A DNA stretch of 64,000 nucleotides from LMUY01 sp965276785 (GCA_965276785.1 OZ255629.1:3162001-3226000), one strand, 5' to 3'. Shown: positions 52,023 through 61,732, numbered from the stretch's first letter. The notes: a model not told the origin generated them from the sequence alone. Numbers and translations: made by a program.

Positions 52023-53120
52023 TCAAACGGCCGGGCCAGCCTCCCGCACCGTCACCGGCACACGGTGCCAAGCCGTGCAGAGATAGCCCTTCAGGTTCCA
52101 TACCTCGGCGGCGGTGGCCGGTTGCGTGTGCCCGGCGGAGTCCCAGGCGCGCACCGCGAGCTCGGCCGGGCCAGGCCGCAGCGGGAGGCTCGCGGTCCAG
52201 AAGGTCCAACTCCACGGCGACTCGCCCGCCGGGTCCAGCGCCGCTTGCGTCCAACTCAGGCCGCCATCCGCCGACACGTCCACCCGCGCCACCCGGCCGC
52301 CGCACGGCGCGACCGCGTAGCCGCGCAGCGCCACCGGCCCGGCGGCAAGCTCGGCGCCCCGCGCGGGCTCGCAAATAGCGGCGTTCAGCGGCATCTCGTC
52401 AATCGTCGGCGCCGCCTCCCAATCGAGCGGACCCTCCGTCACTGCGGGCGGGAACAGCTTGTAATCGCGGGCCTGCATCGGGTTGCTGGAGGGCCGGTCC
52501 TGCACCGTGATGCTGGTGAGCCACTTCGCGCTGCGCACACCGGCAAAGCCCGGCACCATCACGCGGAGCGGGAAGCCATGCTCCGCCGTCAGGCCCTCGC
52601 CGTTCATGCCATAGGCCAGCAGTGTACCGGGGGCCATCGCCTTTGCCATCGCGATGGAGGCGCCGTATCGGAACCGGCCCTCCTCCTCAAGATCAATCTC
52701 GTCGCAACAGTCGAACGCCACGTGCAGCGAAGCGTCTGCCGTTGCTCCCGCGACGCGCAGCACGTCGGCCAAAGCGACACCGGTCCACGCGACATTGCCG
52801 ATCGCTCCGGCAGCCCACGGGTCTCCCGAGGTGCGCCGCACCGGCTGCAGGTCGGCGCGGCGGTTGCCGGCGCATTGCAGCGCCGCCGTGACGGTGTGTT
52901 CCGGAAATCGGCGCAGATCGGCAAGCGACAGCTCTAAGGGTCGCGCCACCCGGCCTGCCACCCGCAACCGGTATGCGCCCGGATCGATCTGCGGCACGTT
53001 GCCATGGCTGCGAATATACAGGTCGGCCTGCGGCGTGATCATGGCGGCGCATAGCCCGGACAGCGGCGGTTCAGCATTAAACGGCGTTTGCGAGTGCACG
53101 ATCAGCCCCAGTGCAGCCAT
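52023..53120 (-). CDS. Sulfite oxidase-like molybdopterin oxidoreductase
   Basis: A 365-residue enzyme. The Moco domain shows YRLRVAGRVARPLELSLADLRRFPEHTVTAALQCAGNRR, with the Mo-ligand Cys in LQCAGNR, and EHGFPLRVMVPGFAGVRSAKWLTSI. A dimerisation domain follows, ending ATAAEVWNLKGYLCTAWHRVPV. No heme domain and only a weak N-terminal hydrophobic stretch are seen, so cellular location is unclear. ATG 53120 has GGAGGG 7 bases upstream. The family oxidises sulfite, or reduces sulfoxides in some members. It lies 15 bp after the unknown 625-residue gene in the same direction. Confidence 0.88.
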   Translation of the reverse strand: MAALGLIVHSQTPFNAEPPLSGLCAAMITPQADLYIRSHGNVPQIDPGAYRLRVAGRVARPLELSLADLRRFPEHTVTAALQCAGNRRADLQPVRRTSGDPWAAGAIGNVAWTGVALADVLRVAGATADASLHVAFDCCDEIDLEEEGRFRYGASIAMAKAMAPGTLLAYGMNGEGLTAEHGFPLRVMVPGFAGVRSAKWLTSITVQDRPSSNPMQARDYKLFPPAVTEGPLDWEAAPTIDEMPLNAAICEPARGAELAAGPVALRGYAVAPCGGRVARVDVSADGGLSWTQAALDPAGESPWSWTFWTASLPLRPGPAELAVRAWDSAGHTQPATAAEVWNLKGYLCTAWHRVPVTVREAGPAV

Positions 53121-53134
53121 GGCAATCCCTCCGC

Positions 53135-55012
53135 TCAGAAGCCGAACATATGATCGAGCGAGAACCCGCCCGCAGCGTCCATCAGCCCGTGATAGCCGAA
53201 CAGCCGGCAAGTGCGGTCATCCACCAGCACATAGCCGCCGACGCCCGCCTGCCGCAGCAACTCCGGCCCGAACACCGCGTCCGGCCATACCAGGGCCGAG
53301 CCCGAGCAGGCAATCGCCAGCGTCTCCTCGGCGATGGCCTCGCCCGCCGCGTCGTGCAGGACCAGCGTTGTGGTGGAGCGCGGGTGCCAGGCGGCCGATG
53401 CCGGGTAGATCAGGTGCGCGAACGATCGCCGCGCGCCGTCACCCAGCTTGAGGAACAGTCGGGTGGAGAGCCCGGGCGGCGGGCCACTATAGGATTGCGG
53501 CTCGCCCTTGTAGGTCATCAGCGTGTTGAAGATGTGGGCGCCAAAGCTGGTCTCTGCCGCGTGACCGCTTTGGCGGTCCTGGTAGCGCACCAAGCAATGC
53601 AGCCAGCCATCGGCCTCGCCGCCGTCGCGAAAGTCGTACACCAGCTCGGCATGGCCGCCGGGCACGCCCAACTCCGTGAGGTCCAGCGCCAGGTCGTGGG
53701 CGCGCGGCAGGCGGCCGAGGAAGCGCTCTGCGACGAGCGTCCCGTCGGGCGCGAACACGTCCACGCGGATGGGCAGATTGGCCTGACTCTCGGCCATCGG
53801 CGTGGGCTGCACCACCGTGGCGAAGCGCTCCGGCGGCAGCACCGGGAATGGCAGCAGGTAGCCGCGGCCGAGCAGGTTGGAGAGCGCCGGGATGCCGGGG
53901 TCGGGCCGCAAATCAGCCCGCTCCACATTCACATGGGCGATGCGGGTGCGGCCGTTCTGCACCACCTCGTAGCGCGGGCGCACCATATGGCGGCCGGCGC
54001 GCAGCTCGATCTGCGCCGGCCACCGTAGCCCAGGCAGCAGCCGGCCCACATCCAACGCCACGGTGGCGAATGGCGCCACTTCCTCCGCCAAGGTCACCGG
54101 CCGCTCGGCGCCCATGCGGTCGAGCGCCAGGGTGCCGGGCGGGATCGGGGCAGCGTGACTGTTCTGCAGCCAAAGCACCACCCGCTCGTCCTCACGCGGC
54201 GCGGGCAGCCCGGCGTAGCGGTCCGACGGCCAGGCATTGGCGTCATGCGTGCAGGACAGGCTGGCTTCGTCGCCAGTGCCGTAGGTGTCGAGCGCGTATT
54301 TCACCACGTCGTGCCCGGCCACCCCCACCGCGTGCAGGAACAACTGGCCGCAGAACGGCGCCAACCCGAAGCGGGCACGGACCTCGCGGCTGTCGATCAC
54401 CACGCCGCCGGGCCCGGCGGGCAGCGCCTGCTCCCACTCCGCCAGTACTGCGCCCGACTGGCCAAACAGGCGCAGCCACAGCCGTACCGCCGTGGCGCCA
54501 TAGCTGGCCCAATAGTTTGCGGTCACCAGCCGCGTGCTGAGGCCATCGGCGTCGCGGAAGAAGGCGTAATTGGTGGCGAAGTTGAGCGGGTCGAGGGTGC
54601 GGCGCGGGTTGGTGAGCAGGGCGGCCGGCAGCCGCGCCGCCTCCAGCGTGGCGAGGTCCATTCCGCCTGGCAGCAGCGGCGCGACGCGCGCGGAGAGTTT
54701 TCCGGCATCCAAGCTCGCGATCAGCAGCGTGCTGGCGCGCGACTCCGGCAAGTCGGTCAGCGGCCGGGCGCGGCAGCCGGCCTGGAGTTGGCCGATCTGC
54801 TCGGTGTCATGCACGTAGAGTTCTACGGGCGCGGGCATTTCGGGGTGCAGCGCGAACAGGGCGTCCGCCACGCCATCGGGGTCATACACCGCCAACCGGC
54901 CCCGTAGCCCGGCCGCTAGGCGGGCGATGGCTTCGGCCGCCAGCGGGTGAGCAAACGCCTTGTAGAGCACGTTACCGCCCTGCCGCGCGTCAAACGTCTT
55001 GATGTCGAGCAT
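53135..55012 (-). CDS. Unknown 625-residue protein
   Basis: A long intact frame starting MLDIKTFDARQGGNVLYKAFAHPLAAEAIARLAAGLRGRLAVYDPDG. It is hydrophilic with many beta-rich segments and no signal peptide or membrane helix. I do not recognise a domain. The middle contains repeated beta-strand-like stretches around conserved-looking RYEVVQNGRTRIAHVNVERADL and ends SLDHMFGF. It starts 5 bp after the ELM1-like gene stop and precedes a sulfite oxidase-like gene, so the three are probably co-transcribed. The upstream ELM1 neighbour suggests an envelope or glycan link, but this is weak. Confidence 0.75.
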   Translation of the reverse strand: MLDIKTFDARQGGNVLYKAFAHPLAAEAIARLAAGLRGRLAVYDPDGVADALFALHPEMPAPVELYVHDTEQIGQLQAGCRARPLTDLPESRASTLLIASLDAGKLSARVAPLLPGGMDLATLEAARLPAALLTNPRRTLDPLNFATNYAFFRDADGLSTRLVTANYWASYGATAVRLWLRLFGQSGAVLAEWEQALPAGPGGVVIDSREVRARFGLAPFCGQLFLHAVGVAGHDVVKYALDTYGTGDEASLSCTHDANAWPSDRYAGLPAPREDERVVLWLQNSHAAPIPPGTLALDRMGAERPVTLAEEVAPFATVALDVGRLLPGLRWPAQIELRAGRHMVRPRYEVVQNGRTRIAHVNVERADLRPDPGIPALSNLLGRGYLLPFPVLPPERFATVVQPTPMAESQANLPIRVDVFAPDGTLVAERFLGRLPRAHDLALDLTELGVPGGHAELVYDFRDGGEADGWLHCLVRYQDRQSGHAAETSFGAHIFNTLMTYKGEPQSYSGPPPGLSTRLFLKLGDGARRSFAHLIYPASAAWHPRSTTTLVLHDAAGEAIAEETLAIACSGSALVWPDAVFGPELLRQAGVGGYVLVDDRTCRLFGYHGLMDAAGGFSLDHMFGF

Positions 55013-55016
55013 GGTC

Positions 55017-55937
55017 CTAGAACCCCAAACGCCGGCGCACGGTATCGGCTGCGGCTTGCGTGTCGTCCAGCGGCGAGGTTTGCCATGTCTCCAGCCGGCC
55101 GCGAAAGGGGCGCACCCGCCCATCGGCCTTGAGCCCGGCCAAGAAGGCTTCGATCCGCCGCGAGCGGCCCGGCAGCTCAGCCAGCAGCACCGGCGCCGCC
55201 GTGGCCACCGCCTCGGACACCATGGAGACGCTGTCGACGGTGACGACGATGGCGTCGGCATGGGCCAGCAGGCCGAAATACGGATTGTCCCCCGACCCGT
55301 CCCAAATCGTGCCGCCGAGCGGGTGCAGCGCGTCGCGGAGGGCCGCCGTAACCGCCGGGGCGGTGCGACGAGAAGGGGTAACGGCCAAGCCCACCCGGTC
55401 GCACCGCATCATGTCGCCGAGCTGCCGGGCAAGCGCCGCCGCTTCGGGCACCTCCAGCCGAAACCGCCCGTTGCTGCCGCCGACCAGCACCGCAACCAGC
55501 GGCCGCGGCAGGGCGGCTAGCCGCTGCGCCCATTCCAGCCGGGCCGCTTGCAGCCGCGCCTGCGTCACCCGGTGCAGCGCCGTGCGCGTGACGATCACGT
55601 TCGGCCCGGCGAGCCCGTCATGACGGCTGACCACCACGGCGTCGAACAGGCGCGGGTTCATGCGAGGGTGTTGGATTTGCACCGTCTGTTTGCCCCGGCG
55701 ACGCAGCGCCGCGAGCACCGGTGCGGGCTTGCCGCCACAGCCGAGCACCAGCGGTTCAGCGGGTGGCGCAATGCCTGTGGCGCGCAGCGGCGAGGGCCAG
55801 ACCGGCGCCGGTAGCCAGCTCCAGGGCGCGCGGGGCCGCACCGCCACGCGGCGCGGCTGCAGCCCGGCCGCCTCCGCCAGCCCCGTCGCCTGGGACCACA
55901 TACCGGCCAGGTCCTCGGCGAAGATGACGCTGTCCAA
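55017..55937 (-). CDS. ELM1-family (DUF1022) protein
   Basis: A 306-residue protein of the mitochondrial-fission ELM1-like family, which has a GT-B-like fold in bacteria. Clear features: LVLGCGGKPAPVLAALRRRGKQTVQIQHPR, FDAVVVSRHDGLAGPNVIVTRTALHRVT, VLVGGSNGRFRLE and YFGLLAHADAIVVTVDSVSMVSEAVATAAPVL. The last resembles a nucleotide-sugar binding loop. Bacterial members are often near lipopolysaccharide genes, and no such genes are seen here. It is the first gene of a three-gene leftward unit with the unknown protein and the sulfite oxidase-like enzyme. Confidence 0.87.
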   Translation of the reverse strand: MDSVIFAEDLAGMWSQATGLAEAAGLQPRRVAVRPRAPWSWLPAPVWPSPLRATGIAPPAEPLVLGCGGKPAPVLAALRRRGKQTVQIQHPRMNPRLFDAVVVSRHDGLAGPNVIVTRTALHRVTQARLQAARLEWAQRLAALPRPLVAVLVGGSNGRFRLEVPEAAALARQLGDMMRCDRVGLAVTPSRRTAPAVTAALRDALHPLGGTIWDGSGDNPYFGLLAHADAIVVTVDSVSMVSEAVATAAPVLLAELPGRSRRIEAFLAGLKADGRVRPFRGRLETWQTSPLDDTQAAADTVRRRLGF

Positions 55938-56052
55938 GATTGCCGGCGGTCCTTTATGCGTCCTTGGTGAGATTATGCTGGGAGCTGACCTCCGGGGCAG
56001 CGGATTTGACCCCTCACGGTGCCATCGGGCTCAAGATCAACGTCCGCACGGG

Positions 56053-57069
56053 TCACTTTACCGGATCGAGGAACATAAGTCTCAGCGTCCCGGGCCGCGG
56101 ACGAGGGCGGCCGCCTGGCCTCGCGCTGGGATCAGTGTCAGCGGCAGCAACGAACAATCGCCCGGACCCAGGATCGACTGCCATGGTTCGCCCGCTGATG
56201 GCTGTCGCGACAGTCTCGAGCGGCTGATACGCATCGGGAGAGCTCTGCTGGTACACCGTGATTGTTCCGTCGGCGCCGTTGGAGCTGAATACCCGCTTAC
56301 GGGTGGGATCCCAGGCGACCGCGTCGCTACCCCTCCCGATCGGCAGCTTGGCAACAAGCCGACCCGTGTCGGCATCCACCACCATCATCACACTGTTGAT
56401 GCAGCTCATGAACACCCGCCGCCCCGCACGATCGAGCGCGAGCCCATGAGGACTCGTGCAGTCCGGCGTCGGCCAGCGCCCGACCACAGTGTTCGTGCGG
56501 GCATCGATTTTGAGAAGGTCGCTGTTCTCCTCGCCAGCAACGTAGACGCCACCCCTATCGTCCGCGGCGGCATATTCCATCTTCTCGCCCGCCTTAATGG
56601 TCGCGATAGCGGCATCGGTCTTGGTGTCGATGACCGTGATTGCTTTTGGATCACCCTCGATCACAAAAACATGACCGGTCGCCTCATCGAGCACGGCAGC
56701 ATCGGCGTCTCGGTCGGCCGGGATTTGCTTGATGATCTTCAGGGTCTTGAGATCGAAGGCGAGGACTGTCCCGTTGCGACCATCATCGGTGAAGCCCTGG
56801 CCGGTTTGAGCAGAGATCGCTGTGCCGTGCGTGCCGCCGACCACTCCCTCTACGCGGCCGATTACCGCGCCGGAACGTCCGTCCACTACAGCCACTTGAT
56901 CCCCGTGCGCGACATAGACGCGGCCGCTACCCGGATCAAATACGGTATAGTCCCAGCGGTCCGGCGCGCCGAGCGGCACCGACTTGGAAAGTATGTAAGG
57001 CGCCCGCGCCAGCGACGGAGACGCCGCGGCCATAGCAGCCATAACGAGGGCAACCTGGAACAGCTTCAC
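56053..57069 (-). CDS. Periplasmic YncE-type beta-propeller protein
   Basis: A 338-residue exported protein. GTG 57069 (GGAG 5 bases upstream) starts VKLFQVALVMAAMAAASPSLARA, a good signal peptide. Then come repeated 40-residue blades with GRVYVAHGDQVAVVDGRSGAVIG, GHVFVIEGDPKAITVIDTKTDAAIATI, GVYVAGEENSDLLKIDARTNTVVG, RRVFMSCINSVMMVVDADTG and KRVFSSNGADGTITVYQ. Such YVTN propellers scaffold binding or redox partners in the periplasm. Longer in-frame extension to 57498 is antisense to the MFS gene region and not real. It lies downstream of the MFS gene on the same strand. Confidence 0.85.
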   Translation of the reverse strand: MKLFQVALVMAAMAAASPSLARAPYILSKSVPLGAPDRWDYTVFDPGSGRVYVAHGDQVAVVDGRSGAVIGRVEGVVGGTHGTAISAQTGQGFTDDGRNGTVLAFDLKTLKIIKQIPADRDADAAVLDEATGHVFVIEGDPKAITVIDTKTDAAIATIKAGEKMEYAAADDRGGVYVAGEENSDLLKIDARTNTVVGRWPTPDCTSPHGLALDRAGRRVFMSCINSVMMVVDADTGRLVAKLPIGRGSDAVAWDPTRKRVFSSNGADGTITVYQQSSPDAYQPLETVATAISGRTMAVDPGSGRLFVAAADTDPSARPGGRPRPRPGTLRLMFLDPVK

Positions 57070-57191
57070 ATTCACTCCGTCTTGCAGCACCCACGACCAA
57101 CGCAGCGACCGCTGTTTTCGGAACCACCCAAACGAACAAACGCGAGTGAAGGGCGGCAACCAATTACAGACCGACCGAGCCAAACGCGATG

Positions 57192-58463
57192 TCAAGGCCC
57201 TGTGGCAGCGCTGCCATGGTCCGGCGCCGTTTCCGGCATGACCAAGAAGAGAGCCCCAAGCGCCACGCAAGCTGCTGCCCCAAAGGTTAGGAAGCCGGCG
57301 GAGTAGCCGAAGTGGTCGACGATCACCCCCGCCGCCAATCCGCTCAGGGAGGCCCCGATTCCCTGCGCCGTTGCGACAGCTCCCTGCGCCAAGTTGTAGC
57401 GGCCGGTCCCGCGCATAAGATCGGCAATGACCAGGGGTGTGATCGCTCCGAAGATGCCGGCGCCAATGCCATCGAGCAGCTGCACCCCGATCAGCCATGG
57501 CGCACTATCCGAGAACGTGTAGAGCAACGCCCGTATCGGCAGCACAGCAAAGCCGATCAGAAGGATTGGCTTGCGGCCGATGCGGTCTGCGGTGCGCCCG
57601 ACCACGAGGGCCACGGGCAGCATGATGAGCTGGGCAGCGATAATGCATGACGACATCATTGCGGTCGCCCATGCCGGGTAAGCCTGCGCGAGCTTTTGGC
57701 CGACAAGGGGCAGCAGCGGCGCGTTAGCGAAGTGGAACAGCGTTGCGCAGATCGCAAACACAACGAGCGGGCGGCACCGAAGCAGCACAGAGTAGCCGGA
57801 GGGCCTCTCTGCTCCCTCTCCCTCTTGATCGTCCTCAGCTCCCAATCCGCGGGCGCGGTCCTGATCGATTGCCGCGCCCGGGATGGAAAGCATGGCAATC
57901 GCCGCCAGCAGGGCAAACACCGGCACCAGCAGGAACACGGCTCGCTGCGAAAACATATAGCCGACGCCTCCCGCCGCCGCGGCGATTGCGACGTTGCCGG
58001 CGTGGTCAAAAGCGGAGTTGCGGCCCATCCGGCGCGCCAGGTGTTGGCGGGCGTACAAGCCTAGGGTCACCGCCGCGACCGCCGGTCCAAACACGTCGCC
58101 CACAACAGCGATGGCGGTATTCGCCACGATCACTGGCCAAAATGTGGGGACGGCAAAGATGACCAAGGCGCCGGTCGCGAGCGCGATGAGTGCCACTACA
58201 ACTGCCCCGCGTTTGCGCCGCGTTGCGTCGATCATAGCTCCCGCCGGGGTCTGCGCAGCCAAGCCGAGCAGTCCGCTGATCGTGGTGACCCAACCGACTT
58301 CTGTTTGGCTCCAATGCCGCTGGGTAATCAGGAAGACGTTAAGGTATGGTCCCAGTGCGCCCCGCACGTCGGCGAGCAAGAAATTGACGGCATCGAGCGA
58401 GCGCGGCCGCAAACCGGCGCGTTGCGCTTGCTTAGTGATCCCGGTTTTATCAGCCCAGGACAT
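57192..58463 (-). CDS. MFS transporter
   Basis: A 423-residue major facilitator with about 12 hydrophobic segments. The start is SLDAVNFLLADVRGALGPYLNVFLITQRHWSQTEVGWVTTISGLLGLAAQTPAGAMIDATRRKR, holding the loop 2-3 motif (GAMIDATRRKR). The loop 8-9 motif is VVGRTADRIGRKPILL. An acidic loop lies mid-protein (GAEDDQEGEGAE). Similar proteins form an uncharacterised group often found beside ArsB-like and chromate genes. Substrate unknown. It is followed leftward by the beta-propeller gene. Confidence 0.87.
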   Translation of the reverse strand: MSWADKTGITKQAQRAGLRPRSLDAVNFLLADVRGALGPYLNVFLITQRHWSQTEVGWVTTISGLLGLAAQTPAGAMIDATRRKRGAVVVALIALATGALVIFAVPTFWPVIVANTAIAVVGDVFGPAVAAVTLGLYARQHLARRMGRNSAFDHAGNVAIAAAAGGVGYMFSQRAVFLLVPVFALLAAIAMLSIPGAAIDQDRARGLGAEDDQEGEGAERPSGYSVLLRCRPLVVFAICATLFHFANAPLLPLVGQKLAQAYPAWATAMMSSCIIAAQLIMLPVALVVGRTADRIGRKPILLIGFAVLPIRALLYTFSDSAPWLIGVQLLDGIGAGIFGAITPLVIADLMRGTGRYNLAQGAVATAQGIGASLSGLAAGVIVDHFGYSAGFLTFGAAACVALGALFLVMPETAPDHGSAATGP

Positions 58464-58589
58464 CGATGATCAGGATCGAATTCCTGTCGCTGGCGGTGCG
58501 TCCGCCGCAAAGAGCTGCGGCAAGCAGACGCGACATGGCCGATGTCATAGCGGCTTGAAGCCGCGGACCGCGGATGTTCATTGCCGGCC

Positions 58590-59045
58590 TCAGAACATAG
58601 CAATCAGTACGATGCCGCCAGTCATCAAAGCACCCCCAAGAATGCGCCAGATATTGAGGCTATGCTGCTCAATGCCGAACAGGCCAAAATGGTCAACGAC
58701 CAGCGACATCAAGATATTCGCCGTGATCGTCAGCCCCGCGAACGGACCTGCGCCGACCTTGTTGACGAACAGCAGGCCCATGACGACAGCAAAGGCGCCA
58801 ATCAGCCCCCCGAGCGGCGCCCACCACGGCATCTCCGCAATCCCCTTTGCCGTCGGCATCGGGGTCGGCAGGCAGAAGAACACGACCGCAAGAAAGGCCA
58901 CGACCGGGAGAAACGAGACAATGCTGGCAAGCCAGGGGTTTTGGAGTGCCTCACGCAAGGCGCCGTTCATCGGCGGTCCCCAGGCCTGAAGAGCGCCGGC
59001 AATCAGAATGAGAGGGTAAAGCCAGGCTGCGCCGATGGTCTGCAT
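58590..59045 (-). CDS. YdcZ/DUF606-type small membrane transporter
   Basis: A 151-residue protein with about five hydrophobic segments. QAWGPPMNGALREALQNPWLASIVSFLPVVAFL at the start and PWWAPLGGLIGAFAVVMGLLFVNKVGAGPFAGLTITANILMSLVVDHFGLFG are typical of DMT-superfamily DUF606 proteins, which often work as pairs. Here there is one copy. It starts 21 bp after the ArsB-like gene stop, so the two are probably co-transcribed. Function of the family is not established. Confidence 0.85.
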   Translation of the reverse strand: MQTIGAAWLYPLILIAGALQAWGPPMNGALREALQNPWLASIVSFLPVVAFLAVVFFCLPTPMPTAKGIAEMPWWAPLGGLIGAFAVVMGLLFVNKVGAGPFAGLTITANILMSLVVDHFGLFGIEQHSLNIWRILGGALMTGGIVLIAMF

Positions 59046-59066
59046 TCTTTGTCTCCGGGGGGAGGT

Positions 59067-60332
59067 TCAGCCGAGCGCAAAGGCGCCTGCGATTGCAAAA
59101 AGGAGGGCCGGGGGCATGACCAGCACGCCGAGCTTGAGGAAGGCCCAGGTGCTTACACTGTGCCCCTCACGGCGCAGCGCGGTCAGCCACAAAATGGTCG
59201 CCAGCGAGCCGGTAACCGACAGATTTGGTCCGAGATCGACACCAATCAGCACCGCGCTGCGGACGTGATCCGGCACATGCGCCATTTCGACCACGCGCCC
59301 GGCGACCAAGCCGGCGGGTAGGTTATTGACCAGGTTGCAACCGACCGCGAGCACGATGCCCGAAGCCCATCCCGCCAGCATCGCGGACTGCTGGACCAGC
59401 TGCTGGAGCATATCCGACAGCTCGCGGGTGACACCAGTCTTCCCCAGCGATTCAACCAGCACGAACAGGCCGGCGACGAGCGGCAACACGCCCCAGGAGA
59501 TGTTCTTCGCGACATCAACGACGCCGCATTTGGAGCGGGTCAGCACCAGGATTGCCGTGCCCAAGCCGGCCAGGCAGGTTGGAAGCCCGAGCTGGATGTC
59601 GAAGCCAGAGGAGACCAGTAGCACGATGGCCGTCGCGGCTATGCCAAAGGCCGTCATCTTGCCGGCGGCAGACAGCTTTGGCACCTCGATGTCGGCCGAG
59701 ATCTCCTGAAGAAGATCAGTGCCCTGGCTCCAGCGCAGCACAAAATACGTAGCGAGGATGGAGAGCAGCGATGGCAGCGCATAGCGCGGCAACCATTGCA
59801 GCAGCGGCGGCATGTGGCTGCCGTAGATCACCAGGTTCGCCGGGTTGGAAATCGGCAGCACGAAGCTCGCCGCATTGGCGATAAAGGCGCAGATGAATAG
59901 GTAGGGCAACGGCTTGTCTGCTTTGGCGGCCTTCACCACAGCGGCCACGGCAGGGGTTAGCACCACGGCCGTCGCGTCGTTCGAAAGGAACACGGTCACG
60001 ACCGTGCCGACCGCGAAGACGAGCGTGAATAGGCGCGTTGCTGAGCCTTTCGCCAGGGCAGCGGCGCGCGCCGCTAGCCAATCGAACAGCCCTTCCTGCC
60101 GTGCCAGCTCCGACAGCAGCATCATGCCGACCAGGAACAGGTAGACGTCGATACCCTTACTTACGCCGGAGAGGGCGTCACCAGTGCTCAACAGGCCAAG
60201 CGCCACCAGCAGGACGGCGCCGCCCAAAGCCCAGATGAACTCCGGCCATGAGAAGGGCCGGATGATGACTCCCGCCGTCGCGGCCCCGGCGATGCTCCAG
60301 GTGGTCCAAGGCGAGGCGAGAAGTGCGCTCAT
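59067..60332 (-). CDS. arsB: ArsB-type anion permease
   Basis: A 421-residue membrane protein of the ArsB/NhaD (ion transporter) superfamily with about 11 hydrophobic segments. VYLFLVGMMLLSELARQEGLFDWLAARAAALAKGS, VFLSNDATAVVLTPAVAAVV and FICAFIANAASFVLPISNPANLVIYGSHMP match ArsB arsenite exporters. LVNNLPAGLVAGRVV and LIGVDLGPNLSVTGSLATILW match the second half. ATG 60332 gives MSALLASPW; the longer frame adds 21 residues. No arsR or arsC lies in the window, so arsenite specificity is inferred only. Confidence 0.87.
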   Translation of the reverse strand: MSALLASPWTTWSIAGAATAGVIIRPFSWPEFIWALGGAVLLVALGLLSTGDALSGVSKGIDVYLFLVGMMLLSELARQEGLFDWLAARAAALAKGSATRLFTLVFAVGTVVTVFLSNDATAVVLTPAVAAVVKAAKADKPLPYLFICAFIANAASFVLPISNPANLVIYGSHMPPLLQWLPRYALPSLLSILATYFVLRWSQGTDLLQEISADIEVPKLSAAGKMTAFGIAATAIVLLVSSGFDIQLGLPTCLAGLGTAILVLTRSKCGVVDVAKNISWGVLPLVAGLFVLVESLGKTGVTRELSDMLQQLVQQSAMLAGWASGIVLAVGCNLVNNLPAGLVAGRVVEMAHVPDHVRSAVLIGVDLGPNLSVTGSLATILWLTALRREGHSVSTWAFLKLGVLVMPPALLFAIAGAFALG

Positions 60333-60395
60333 TGCCACTTTCGCCCGTTGTGGTTCGGTCCGAACTGGGTGCTTGTGATGCCCCGCTCCGGCCAA

Positions 60396-60845
60396 GCACC
60401 GATGTTGTCAGCGTCGCTGCCATCGGCTTGGCGTCTCGGCCGCATCCAATCAGTGCCTACCAGCTCGGCCTGGTCTTCGTCCAGGCGGCCTTTCGCATTG
60501 CAGGCGCGCACGGCGACACGGCTCGCGCAGGCAGAGATCGACACTTCCCAAAGGGCTGCAGCGGCCAGGGCGGACCGCATAGGGGTCCAAATGCAATCGT
60601 CCCCCGGCATCTCGACGGCAGTTCATTGGCACGTCCCCGAGCACCTTGGCGCGAACAACGGGAGCACTGTCGGACTTCCGGCTGGCTTCAGTCTACGGCA
60701 GCAATCGAGAAGCCCGGCGGCCCTTCCGCGGTCTGCCCAGTGGAAGGAGCTTGCGTCAACCTCGGAGTTTGCGACCGAGCGTGCCGGTCAGACTAGCGTG
60801 CGAGCGGACGCTGCTGTTGTTACGCTCGGGGGCAAGTTGGGAGGG
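60396..60845. other. Intergenic stretch without a recognised gene
   Basis: 450 bp between the leftward arsB-like start and the tRNA-fMet gene. Frames of 90-170 residues exist on both strands, but none shows a known motif, a hydrophobic pattern or a convincing ribosome site. No repeat or RNA hairpin stood out. Confidence 0.45.
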
Positions 60846-60919
<74 letters not shown>

Positions 60920-60974
60920 GCAGACGTCGGGCGACAGACGCCGGACGCCGGAGACGAACCGGATGATTGGAAGA

Positions 60975-61088
60975 CCTGGCGGCGACCGACTTTCCCGCAC
61001 CTTGAGGTGCAGTATCATAGGCGCTGGGGGTTTTCACGGCCGAGTTCGGGATGGGATCGGGTGTAGGCTCCCCGCCATGGCCACCAGG
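60975..61088 (-). rRNA. rrf: 5S ribosomal RNA
   Basis: About 114 nt. The 5-prime end CCTGGTGGCCATGGCGGGGA and the conserved CCGATCCCATCCCGAACTCG and GATACTGCACC regions are all present, and the ends pair (CCTGG with CCAGG). It follows the 23S gene in the same direction. Confidence 0.93.
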
Positions 61089-61257
61089 TCGTCCAACCCT
61101 CCGGGTTAGACGACCAGACGCCAGACGCCGGTCGTCAGACACCAGAGAAGAGGTGTGCAGGACGGCGGCGTGGCGTCTGGTGGTTCTGGTGCGGCGTTGT
61201 GTGCGTGTCTGGCGTCTGACGACGGAAGACTGGCGTCTGACAGAGAGCCGATTGGGC
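61089..61257. repeat. 23S-5S spacer with iterated TGGCGTCTG unit
   Basis: The spacer holds three direct copies of TGGCGTCTG and at least one inverted copy (CAGACGCCA), with GACGACGG and GTCGTC variants between. The same unit (CAGACGCCGGACGCC) recurs in the 5S-tRNA spacer at about 60934-60950. The copies could fold into long stems that guide RNase III processing. No gene is seen. Confidence 0.6.
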
Positions 61258-61373
61258 GATTAGGACCAGTTAGCTGCATGCCTTGCGGCACTTCCACACC
61301 TGGCCTATCGACGTGGTGGTCTACCACGGCCCTTCTGGGTGTAACCCCGGGGAGACCTGGTTTTGAGGTGGGT

Positions 61374-61405
<32 letters not shown>

Positions 61406-61461
61406 TCCGCACATAGCTACCCGGCCGTGCCGCTGGCGCGACAACCGGTGCACCAGAGGTG

Positions 61462-61493
<32 letters not shown>

Positions 61494-61551
61494 CTCCTCT
61501 CAAGTCTCCTTCACCCACGGCAGATAGGGACCGAACTGTCTCACGACGTTC

Positions 61552-61664
<113 letters not shown>

Positions 61665-61696
61665 GACTCTTGGGGGAGATCAGCCTGTTATCCCTA

Positions 61697-61732
<36 letters not shown>

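Noticed and set aside
55660..57306. 548-residue plus-strand frame
   Set aside because: Antisense to the ELM1-like and beta-propeller genes, both of which have strong motifs and, for the propeller, a signal peptide.
60329..60610. 93-residue minus-strand frame upstream of arsB
   Set aside because: Overlaps the arsB start by a few bases but has no motif and weak ribosome site; listed as intergenic.
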